NCBI GenBank assembly: GCA_026989405.1
Contig: JALSJL010000054.1
Location: forward strand, 1-5,722
Reading direction: 5' to 3'
Length of the DNA: 5,722 nt
Origin: Marinosulfonomonas sp.
Lineage (GTDB): Bacteria > Pseudomonadota > Alphaproteobacteria > Rhodobacterales > Rhodobacteraceae
Shown here in pieces: positions 1 to 4,942 of the stretch; within the stretch, counting starts at the first letter, position 1; each line of letters begins with the position of its first letter. A program made the translations under genes and the position numbers. Under the pieces are notes generated by a model. It worked only from the letters and a program-made list of their open reading frames with translations. It was not told the DNA's origin and did no database searches.

Positions 1-1
1 T

Positions 2-82
2 GGCACCGAACTTTTCCCGAGGATTGTTCAGAAGTCAAATAGGCGGGTTCGCCGAGATACAGCAAAAGCAAGGTTTTTTTGA
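2..82 (+). CDS. C-terminal end of upstream gene, possibly large terminase (partial)
   Basis: An open frame enters from the left edge and ends at TGA 80-82, giving 26 residues that end in VRRDTAKARFF. The tail is rich in Arg and Lys. Its stop overlaps the ATG of the next gene in a TGATG arrangement, which is typical of translationally coupled phage genes and is the main reason to prefer this frame over the other two, both also open at the edge. In phages with this head module the large terminase subunit usually lies just upstream of the small protein and portal, so a terminase C-terminus is the likeliest identity. That is inferred from position only; no terminase motif is inside the window. 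Confidence 0.5.
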   Translation, partial: GTELFPRIVQKSNRRVRRDTAKARFF

Positions 83-267
83 TGGCAGAACTATTCAGCA
101 AGCCGACGCCACAGCCTGCTGTGGCAAAGCCGCCGAGCATTGATAATGCTCGGGAAACCATATCGACACTCAGTCGGGCGCGTCTGATGCGTGGCAGGGC
201 AGCAAGCATGTTAGCGCGGGGGGGTGAGAAAGCCCCGGTTGCAAAACGCAAGGTGATGGGAAATTGA
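82..267 (+). CDS. Small conserved phage protein upstream of portal (61 aa)
   Basis: This 61-residue protein has a Pro/Ala-rich N-terminus (KPTPQPAVAKPP), a short helical region, then RGRAASMLARGG at about residues 37-48 and a basic C-terminus KRKVMGN. The pattern of a Pro-rich start, an RGRA(S/A) motif near Gly residues and a short final (L/M)G tail recurs in small proteins encoded directly before the portal gene in many podoviruses and some siphoviruses. Their function is, to my knowledge, not established. I chose ATG 82 over TTG 79 because AAGG at 70-73 gives a spacing of 8 nt and the ATG overlaps the upstream TGA. The stop TGA 265-267 overlaps the portal start. A structural or packaging role is a guess from position. 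Confidence 0.8.
   Translation: MAELFSKPTPQPAVAKPPSIDNARETISTLSRARLMRGRAASMLARGGEKAPVAKRKVMGN
250..267 (+). promoter_or_regulatory. Ribosome binding site and TTGA overlap that decide the portal TTG start
   Basis: AAGGTGAT at 250-257 is complementary to a long part of the 16S rRNA 3' end and lies 6 nt before TTG 264-266, which overlaps the upstream stop TGA 265-267. This supports a non-ATG start for the portal gene and coupling to the 61-aa gene. Confidence 0.7.
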
Positions 268-1904
268 CTGCTCTTATTGATCACCTGCTGAACCGGCAAA
301 ATGAGATGGAGTCGATTCGGCTGAAATATGAAGACCTGTGGGATAGGGTTTGCAGAGCCATTTCCCCGACATCCGATGATTTCAGGACCAAGGACAAGGC
401 GCTTGGGCAGCAGAATCAACGTCAATACGATTCATTTCCGATGCAGGCGATGGATAAATTCGCAGCGGCCATCGAGGGTGGGCTGATCCCTCGTACTGAG
501 ATGTGGACGGAGCTTAGCACCGGTGACAATGATCTTGATGAGGATCATGACGTAAAGCTGTATCTTGAGGACAAGAACCAGTTATTGTGGGACGAGCGTT
601 ACTCGCCCCGTGCGAACTTTTCTTCGTCTGCACATGAAAAGATTTTATCTCTCGGATCATTTGGAAACGGTTGCTTTCTGGTAGAGGCGCGCAAGGGTGG
701 CGGTATCTTCTACAAGTCGATCCATATTTCCGAGATTTTCATTCAGAAAAACCGCGAGGGGTTTATTGACAAGGTTCATCGGAAGTTCTGTCTGTCGACT
801 CACGACGCGATTGAACTGTTTGGCCCGCAGACGCCGGAGCGGATTTTGAAAAGCAAGGATGCTGGCAGGATGTCGGAGAAATTCGAGTTCCTGAACTGCA
901 TAATGCCGCAATCAGACCGCGATGATATGGCTATTGGAATGAAGTCTATGCCTTTTGTCGGGCATTACGTGTTTTTGGCTGATAAGTTGTTGATAAGAAC
1001 GGATGGGTACTACGAGATGCCGTATATACCGTCTCGATATCTTGTCAACTCTGATGAAGTTTATGGGCAGGGACCGGCAACCAAAATGCTGGCTGACATT
1101 TCAATGTTGCAGGAGATGCGGCGCACCACCATCGAGGCTGCCAACATATCTGTTGACCCGCCGGTACTGTTACACGCGGACGACATCAGTGACTTCGATC
1201 AGATGCCGGGGGCCCACAACTACGGGGCGCTGGACGACCAAGGCAGGCCAATGGCCATGGCGTGGAATACTGGTGTGAATGTCGGGCTTGGGCTGGACAT
1301 GATATCCGATGTGCGGCGGCAGATCGACGATGGGTTTATGGGTGTATATTTCAGGGTTCTGGTTGAAAATCCCCAGATGACCGCAACGCAGGCTATGTTG
1401 ATCGCGCAGCAACAGGGCCAGATGACTGCGCCGCCAATTGGTCGGTTGCAGTCTGAATGGCTCGGCCCGATGATCCGGAGAGAAAGCGGGATCTTGTACA
1501 GGCAGGGGAAATACGGTGATATGCCTGATGTTCTTCGTCAGCACTTCGAGAGCACCGGCAAAAGCCTGCAGATCAAATATACCAGTCCGCTTACCCGTGC
1601 GGCCAGAACCGGCGAGGCGGTGGGTATTCTTCGGACGTTCGAAAGCTTGGCACCGATTGCACAGATTGACCCGACAGTTTACGATGCGTTTGATGCAAAG
1701 GAGGTCGCGCGGATTGTGGCCGACGCCAACGGCGTTCCGGCAAGGGCGCTCAAATCACCTGAAGACATGAAGGCTCAGCAAGAGGCAGAGGAACAGCAGG
1801 CGGCGCTTGGCGATGTTCTCACAGCCGCACCGATTGCAGCCCAGACAGCCAAAACCCTGAGTGAGGCTCAGGCAATGTCCCGCAATAATCCGGTGCTGAA
1901 TTGA
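264..1904 (+). CDS. Portal protein (head-to-tail connector)
   Basis: This 546-aa protein would form the ring at the unique capsid vertex through which DNA is packaged and ejected and to which the tail binds. Its length is close to T7 gp8 (about 536 aa). Family-like segments, in order: an N-terminal helical part with LWDRVCRAISP (residues 25-35), GSFGNGCFLV (131-140), YGQGPA (267-272) followed by an amphipathic stretch ending in SVDPP (296-300), QMTATQA (371-377), RLQSEWLGPMI (394-404), TSPLTRA (440-446), and a Gln/Glu-rich C-terminal tail. These match the podovirus head-tail connector family (Head-tail_con, Bbp21-like) as I know it. The start is TTG 264: AAGGTGAT at 250-257 is a near-ideal ribosome binding site, and the start overlaps the previous stop as TTGA. 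The first in-frame ATG (306) would drop 14 residues and has no good ribosome binding site. Confidence 0.93.
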   Translation: MTALIDHLLNRQNEMESIRLKYEDLWDRVCRAISPTSDDFRTKDKALGQQNQRQYDSFPMQAMDKFAAAIEGGLIPRTEMWTELSTGDNDLDEDHDVKLYLEDKNQLLWDERYSPRANFSSSAHEKILSLGSFGNGCFLVEARKGGGIFYKSIHISEIFIQKNREGFIDKVHRKFCLSTHDAIELFGPQTPERILKSKDAGRMSEKFEFLNCIMPQSDRDDMAIGMKSMPFVGHYVFLADKLLIRTDGYYEMPYIPSRYLVNSDEVYGQGPATKMLADISMLQEMRRTTIEAANISVDPPVLLHADDISDFDQMPGAHNYGALDDQGRPMAMAWNTGVNVGLGLDMISDVRRQIDDGFMGVYFRVLVENPQMTATQAMLIAQQQGQMTAPPIGRLQSEWLGPMIRRESGILYRQGKYGDMPDVLRQHFESTGKSLQIKYTSPLTRAARTGEAVGILRTFESLAPIAQIDPTVYDAFDAKEVARIVADANGVPARALKSPEDMKAQQEAEEQQAALGDVLTAAPIAAQTAKTLSEAQAMSRNNPVLN

Positions 1905-2191
1905 ACAAGGCAGAGGCAGCCCTGAACCAAAAGAACATGGCTTTGGCCTATCGCCGGCTGTTTCTGTCTGAAGACGGGACGATAAAGATGGATGCTGATG
2001 CTGTTCTGCGTGATCTCGAACGCGTATGCATGTGGATGCCAAAAGGATTGCCGACCGCGTCAGGCGGGAACATAGACCCGTATGCGGTTGTGGCTGATGC
2101 TGCAAGGCGGTCGGTTTTTGCACACATCAAGCGGCAACTGTTCATTGACCTGGCGAAATTTACCAACGCAATAGAAGGAGATCGCAAATGA
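1901..2191 (+). CDS. Bbp19-family phage protein
   Basis: This 96-aa protein resembles the small Bbp19-like phage family, named after a BPP-1 gene between portal and scaffold. Visible family features are AYRRLFLSEDG (residues 16-26), a helix VLRDLERVC (35-43), a DPY turn (59-61) and ARRSVFAHIKRQL (68-80). The fold is probably all-helical, and no biochemical function is known to me. The start is uncertain. TTG 1901 overlaps the portal stop (TGA 1902-1904) as TTGA, just like the junction one gene earlier, but it lacks a strong ribosome binding site. ATG 1937 keeps the whole conserved region and is also weakly preceded. Termination-reinitiation coupling favours TTG. The gene ends in an ATGA overlap with the scaffold gene. 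Confidence 0.85.
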   Translation: MNKAEAALNQKNMALAYRRLFLSEDGTIKMDADAVLRDLERVCMWMPKGLPTASGGNIDPYAVVADAARRSVFAHIKRQLFIDLAKFTNAIEGDRK

Positions 2192-2982
2192 GCGACGAAG
2201 AATCTGCAGAAGATACAGCAAAGGCAGAAGACCAATCGGTTACTCAAACATCATGGACAGAAGGGTTTGACGATGATCTGTCCGGGTACATTGAGAACAA
2301 GGGCTTTGAGAGCGCGGCCACATTGGCGGAATCATACCGGAATCTTGAAAAGCTGCACGGCGTTCCTGCGGACAAGCTGGTAGCGTGGCCATCCGATACG
2401 ACAGACCGCGAATCCATGGTGAAAATCTATGAGCGCATGGGTATGCCCGGCGATGCCGGGGAATACACGAATGTTCTTGGCGAGGAATTCAATGACGATA
2501 CGTTCAGGAACATCGCGGCCAAAGCCCACGAACTGGGTCTCGGTGATTCTCAGTTTCAGGGGCTACAGGAGATCGTAGCCCAGCAGGCGGAAGCCGAGAG
2601 AAATGCGATTGAGGAAAGGACGGCGGCTGATTTCGATGCATGGAAGAGTTCGAATGAAACCGGGTTCAACAATGCCGCGCGATTAATGGCTGACATGGGC
2701 GTTGATGAGGCTGGCCTTGAAGGTCTCTTGTCTGGCGACAAGACTTCAATGTACGACTTTCTTGCCAAGCTGGCCGAGAGGACGAACGAAGCCGAGGTAA
2801 TTCATGGAGAACCCGCCGAAGGAAGCAGCGGTTTTGCAATGACTCCGGCGGCAGCCAAGGCGAAAATAGCGGAGCTGCAGGGGGATGCTGATTTCATGGC
2901 GAAATATCACTCGAAAATACTTTCGATCCGTGAGCCTGCAATTGCCAGAATGACCAGGCTGCATGAAGCCGCGAGCAAATAG
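2188..2982 (+). CDS. Capsid scaffolding (assembly) protein
   Basis: This 264-aa acidic protein would direct polymerisation of capsid protein around the portal and then leave the procapsid. Visible features: an acidic disordered N-terminus (residues 1-30), NKGFESAATLAESYRNLEKL (37-56), which matches the phage scaffold pattern of 'sAa.LAkSYrnLEkl.G', a Pro-rich link with YERMGMPGDAGEY (81-93), a long helical centre with coiled-coil potential (about 101-155), and a C-terminal MTPAAAKAKIAEL (218-230) followed by a basic helix (235-264). A basic C-terminal helix is the usual capsid-binding end of podovirus scaffolds; that role is inferred. The ribosome binding site AGGAGAT at 2176-2182 is strong, and ATG 2188 overlaps the previous stop. 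The position directly before the capsid region fits. No protease domain is seen. Confidence 0.88.
   Translation: MSDEESAEDTAKAEDQSVTQTSWTEGFDDDLSGYIENKGFESAATLAESYRNLEKLHGVPADKLVAWPSDTTDRESMVKIYERMGMPGDAGEYTNVLGEEFNDDTFRNIAAKAHELGLGDSQFQGLQEIVAQQAEAERNAIEERTAADFDAWKSSNETGFNNAARLMADMGVDEAGLEGLLSGDKTSMYDFLAKLAERTNEAEVIHGEPAEGSSGFAMTPAAAKAKIAELQGDADFMAKYHSKILSIREPAIARMTRLHEAASK
2446..2460. repeat. Perfect short inverted repeat inside the scaffold gene
   Basis: CCCGGC (2446-2451), a GAT loop, then GCCGGG (2455-2460) form a perfect 6-bp GC-only hairpin. It encodes the PGDAG turn of the scaffold, so codon choice alone may explain it. There is no following T-run. Confidence 0.4.
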
Positions 2983-2987
2983 GGAAT

Positions 2988-3016
2988 TTGACAATGAATA
3001 AGCGTGAAGTTAGGAT
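2988..3016 (+). promoter_or_regulatory. Candidate sigma70-type promoter upstream of the capsid gene
   Basis: TTGACA at 2988-2993 is a perfect -35 consensus. After exactly 17 bp comes TAGGAT (3011-3016), which matches the -10 consensus at four of six positions, including the TA at the start and the final AT. Transcription would start near 3022-3024, inside the 57-aa gene, and give a capsid leader of about 260 nt containing the three inverted repeats. It lies in the only loosely packed part of the left half and just before the gene needing highest output. It could be chance, since the -35 overlaps the gap before the ATG at 2994. Phage-polymerase promoters of T7 type were not recognised. Confidence 0.45.
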
Positions 3017-3167
3017 GCGGGCGATTGAGGCCATTACCGGTTCCGGAATTCGGGAGGTGGCGCGCCTCATATCTGATGCCCGGCAGATCGAAGACTGGGT
3101 TATGGCGGCAGAGGACAAGGATTCGTCCCCTCGAAAGCCCGGACGACCAAAGACGGCGGACAAGTAG
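2994..3167 (+). CDS. 57-aa small protein with AT-hook-like motif between scaffold and capsid
   Basis: The frame opens at ATG 2994 with AGGGAA (2981-2986) 7 nt upstream and ends at TAG 3165-3167, giving 57 residues. The N-terminal 40 residues look helical (REVRMRAIEAI, then REVARLISDARQIEDWV). The C-terminus is a basic, Pro-rich tail with RKPGRPKT (residues 47-54), which contains the GRP core of an AT-hook, a minor-groove DNA-binding motif. Small helical proteins are common between scaffold and capsid genes in related phages, but I do not recognise this one by name. DNA binding is inferred from the motif alone. It follows the scaffold stop by 11 nt. A longer overlapping frame at 3004-3240 has no ribosome binding site and an unnatural composition, and I regard it as spurious. 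Confidence 0.68.
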   Translation: MNKREVRMRAIEAITGSGIREVARLISDARQIEDWVMAAEDKDSSPRKPGRPKTADK

Positions 3168-3172
3168 AGATA

Positions 3173-3200
3173 CCCCGCCTGACGCCGCGAAAGGGCGGGG
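3173..3200 (+). other. GC-rich stem-loop after the 57-aa gene
   Basis: CCCCGCC (3173-3179) pairs perfectly with GGCGGGG (3194-3200) around a 14-nt loop, starting 6 nt after the stop codon of the 57-aa gene. No T-run follows, so it is not a standard intrinsic terminator. It could be a weak terminator, an RNA-processing site or an mRNA end stabiliser in the 115-bp gap before the capsid gene. Confidence 0.5.
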
Positions 3201-3210
3201 CACACTGAGC

Positions 3211-3241
3211 CTTATCAGAGAGATGGTCCCTAACGGATAAG
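3211..3241. repeat. Inverted repeat CTTATC/GATAAG in the capsid leader
   Basis: CTTATC (3211-3216) and GATAAG (3236-3241) are perfect reverse complements separated by 19 nt. With a 6-bp stem and a long loop it is weak as an RNA hairpin, but it could be an operator-like site. It lies between two other inverted repeats in the gap before the capsid gene. Confidence 0.3.
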
Positions 3242-3250
3242 CCGATTCTC

Positions 3251-3270
3251 GATTGTAATGGAAAACAATC
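3251..3270 (+). promoter_or_regulatory. Hairpin directly before the capsid ribosome binding site
   Basis: GATTGT (3251-3256) and ACAATC (3265-3270) form a perfect 6-bp stem with an 8-nt loop. The stem ends exactly where the ribosome binding site AAGGAGA (3271-3277) begins, leaving that site unpaired. Such a leader hairpin could protect the 5' end of a processed capsid mRNA or keep the ribosome binding site open; both roles are inferred. Confidence 0.4.
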
Positions 3271-3282
3271 AAGGAGATGGCG

Positions 3283-4185
3283 ATGACCATCAATATTCCG
3301 ACGCACTTTGTCGATCAATACACGAGCAATCTTGCGAACCTTCTGGAAATCAAGGGCGGCAAGCTGCGTCCATATGTGACTGTATCGTCTCATGTGGGCG
3401 AGGGCGCTGTTGCGGTTGACCAGGAAGGCCCGCTTGAAATGCTGGAAGTCATCGGGCGAGGAGGTCCGATGCCGCGAATGGATGCTGCTACGGATCGACG
3501 CTGGGTCTACCCGGTGGATTACGAACTGTCGCAGCGCGTTGACACGTTTGATCTGTTGCGCACTATCCTGCCTGACCCGCAAAGCCGACAGGTGCAGCGG
3601 GCGGCACGTTCTGCGGCGAGGAAAACCGACGAGGTGATTTTCGGCAAGTTCTTCGATGTTGCCAAGACCGGGCGCAGCGGAGAGGTAAACGAGGTGTTCG
3701 ACGATACGAACCACCGCGTAGATGCTGCCCTCGGCGCTGCCGCAGATACCGGGCTGAATGTCGACAAGATCATTCGTGCACGGCGAATACTGCTGCAAAA
3801 CAATGTCGATTTGGAGCAAGAACAGGCCGTCATGGCCATTCATCCGTACCAGGAGGAAGACCTGTTGCGTCAAACGCAGATCATCAACACAGACTATCTT
3901 GTTGCCAATGGCGGTGCGCCCATCCTGAAAGACGGCCGGGTTTCTCGGATTGCCGGAATTGATATCATCACGTCGATGCTGGTTCCGACCGACGCGAACT
4001 ACAGGCTGAACCCGATGTGGGTTCCGTCCGGAATGCATCTTGGGGTTTGGAGCGATCTGAAAGTCAAGGTGAGCGAGCGAGCCGACATCTCGGGGACGCC
4101 TTATCAGGTGTATTCCCAACTGACCATCGGGGCCACTCGAATTGAGCCCGGTCGCGTCATCAAAATCGAATGTCAGGAGGCCTAA
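3283..4185 (+). CDS. Major capsid protein (Phage_capsid_2-like)
   Basis: This 300-aa protein would build the icosahedral shell. It resembles the Phage_capsid_2 group (HK97 fold) found in BPP-1-like podoviruses. Segments in order from ATG 3283: an N-terminal arm with KLRPYV (residues 27-32), RRWVYPVDYELSQRVD (72-87), DPQSRQVQRAARSAARKTDE (98-117), which looks like the long spine helix, GLNVDKIIRARRILLQNNVD (157-176), HPYQEEDLLR (187-196) with INTDY (201-205), and a beta-rich end from about 244. The usual family text for these places is DPQS..v..A..A..R..D and GLt..kL..A...L. ATG 3277 lies inside the ribosome binding site AAGGAGA (3271-3277), so ATG 3283, 5 nt after it, is the better start. The last codons contain the ribosome binding site for the next gene. 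No cleavage site or maturation protease is evident. Confidence 0.92.
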   Translation: MTINIPTHFVDQYTSNLANLLEIKGGKLRPYVTVSSHVGEGAVAVDQEGPLEMLEVIGRGGPMPRMDAATDRRWVYPVDYELSQRVDTFDLLRTILPDPQSRQVQRAARSAARKTDEVIFGKFFDVAKTGRSGEVNEVFDDTNHRVDAALGAAADTGLNVDKIIRARRILLQNNVDLEQEQAVMAIHPYQEEDLLRQTQIINTDYLVANGGAPILKDGRVSRIAGIDIITSMLVPTDANYRLNPMWVPSGMHLGVWSDLKVKVSERADISGTPYQVYSQLTIGATRIEPGRVIKIECQEA

Positions 4186-4188
4186 ACC

Positions 4189-4692
4189 ATGGCAAATATT
4201 GATTCGACAATCATCAGCAATCGCAATGCAACCCCGCGTGTTGCCAATGATCCATGGAACGACGCTCGCCTGAAAACGACTGGTGCTGGTGAGGTCGAGG
4301 TTTCTACCTCCGAAACCGTTGGCAGCCAGCTTCGTTTCGTTCGGGTTCGGTCTGCGGCAGTTATCAAGCAGGTTCTTTTGTCCTGCGATGCTGTGGCGGT
4401 CGGCGGTGCCGTCAATATCGGCGTGTATCGCACTGCCGATGATGGGGGTGCCGTTGTGGACGCCGATTTCTTCGCGTCAGCAGCGGTTGTCACCTCGGCT
4501 CTGGTAGACAGCAATGTTGCCCACGAGAGCGGCGTATATGGCATTGAGGACAAGAACAAGCCGATGTGGGAAGCCCTCGGCCTGAGCGAAGACCCAAATG
4601 TTTGGTACGACATCGCGGGCACCGTGACGACCAACATGGGCGGTGCCGGTACGCTGATGCTGGAAGCCACCTACGTTGATGGTGCTTCCTGA
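4189..4692 (+). CDS. Probable capsid decoration (cement) protein
   Basis: This 167-aa protein starts at ATG 4189, with AGGAGG (4175-4180) 8 nt upstream and within the end of the capsid gene. It is rich in Val, Ala, Gly and Thr and alternates in a beta-sandwich manner: QLRFVRVRSAAVIKQVLLSC (47-66), NIGVYRTADDGGAVVDADFF (76-95), then HESGVYGIED (112-121), PMWEALGLSEDP (125-136) and YDIAGTV (140-146). I recall very similar text in unnamed structural proteins encoded directly after capsid genes in podoviruses. BPP-1 has a jellyroll cement protein in this position. The spacing of 3 nt implies co-expression with capsid at high level. The name is inferred from position and composition; a head fibre or other minor structural protein is the alternative. 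Confidence 0.72.
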   Translation: MANIDSTIISNRNATPRVANDPWNDARLKTTGAGEVEVSTSETVGSQLRFVRVRSAAVIKQVLLSCDAVAVGGAVNIGVYRTADDGGAVVDADFFASAAVVTSALVDSNVAHESGVYGIEDKNKPMWEALGLSEDPNVWYDIAGTVTTNMGGAGTLMLEATYVDGAS

Positions 4693-4892
4693 TGGCGGTC
4701 AGATACTATGGAGTTGATGTCGGCGGTCAGAATGCTGCCGATGTCACGATCGGCACGGCCACCGGATCGAAGGATGTCGAACTGGCAGTTGATGATACGA
4801 ACCTTACGGCGGGTTCGATCACCAAGCGGCAATTCGTGCAGATCGCTCTGGAAGCCATCGCGCAGGCTGTTGAAGAAGATGCCGGCATGTAA
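4692..4892 (+). CDS. 66-aa conserved small phage protein
   Basis: ATG 4692 overlaps the stop of the preceding gene (TGATG at 4690-4694), and there is no clear ribosome binding site, so translation is probably coupled. The protein starts MAVRYYGVDVGG, has a short beta-like middle with GSKDVELAVDD (residues 25-35) and ends with an amphipathic acidic helix QFVQIALEAIAQAVEED (47-63). Small proteins with the same plan, a 'RYYGV' start, a 'skdVE..vd' centre and a 'll.aLe.I..ai' helix, occur after capsid and decoration genes in related phages. Their function is unknown to me. It is the last gene before the stem-loop at 4899-4922 and so closes the head block. Confidence 0.78.
   Translation: MAVRYYGVDVGGQNAADVTIGTATGSKDVELAVDDTNLTAGSITKRQFVQIALEAIAQAVEEDAGM
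4694..4731 (+). repeat. 10-bp direct repeat at the start of the 66-aa gene
   Basis: GGCGGTCAGA occurs at 4694-4703 and again at 4722-4731, 28 bp apart. The copies fall in different codon phases (A-V-R and G-G-Q), so the repeat is not due to repeated amino acids. It may be chance. Confidence 0.35.
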
Positions 4893-4898
4893 ACAACT

Positions 4899-4922
4899 GG
4901 CCCTTCCCTTTCGGGTGGGGCC
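4899..4922 (+). terminator. GC-rich stem-loop between head and tail blocks, possible weak terminator
   Basis: GGCCC (4899-4903) pairs with GGGCC (4918-4922). After one T-G wobble and one T-T mismatch, CCC (4906-4908) pairs with GGG (4913-4915) around a TTTC loop. It begins 6 nt after the stop of the 66-aa gene in a 50-bp gap and is followed only by GCACTTTC, so the T-run is poor. T7 has its late terminator at the matching place, between capsid gene 10 and gene 11. It may act as a leaky terminator or as a processing or stability element. Confidence 0.45.
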
Positions 4923-4942
4923 GCACTTTCATGGGGGCGGGC

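Noticed and set aside
42..80. GGCG/CGCC hairpin (42-53) followed by a T-run (74-80), resembling a terminator
   Set aside because: The stem has only 4 bp and the T-run lies 20 nt downstream, too far for intrinsic termination, and both are within coding sequence.
3..143. A third frame open from the left edge to about 143
   Set aside because: It overlaps the 61-aa gene and has no coupling to it; the frame ending at 80-82 fits the TGATG junction better.
55..2223. Shared string GATACAGCAAA near 56-66 and 2212-2222
   Set aside because: An 11-base match within two coding regions, with no structure around either copy, is likely chance.
3004..3240. A 78-codon + strand frame overlapping the 57-aa gene
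   Set aside because: It has no ribosome binding site, an Arg/Pro-rich unnatural composition, and runs through the stem-loop; the 57-aa frame has a good start and a plausible sequence.
3100..4119. A 339-codon open frame on the - strand opposite the capsid gene
   Set aside because: It is rich in Arg, His and Gln, shows no recognisable motif, has no matching ribosome binding site and lies wholly opposite the capsid gene and its leader; codon bias of the + strand explains it.
4120..4200. A T7 gene 10-style frameshift extending the capsid protein
   Set aside because: No convincing slippery heptamer was seen near the capsid stop, and the next gene has its own strong ribosome binding site and start 3 nt later.
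4182..4670. A 162-codon open frame on the - strand opposite the decoration gene
   Set aside because: It is Ser/Thr/Ala-rich low-complexity protein typical of the reverse of a Gly/Ala/Val gene and mirrors the real frame almost end to end.
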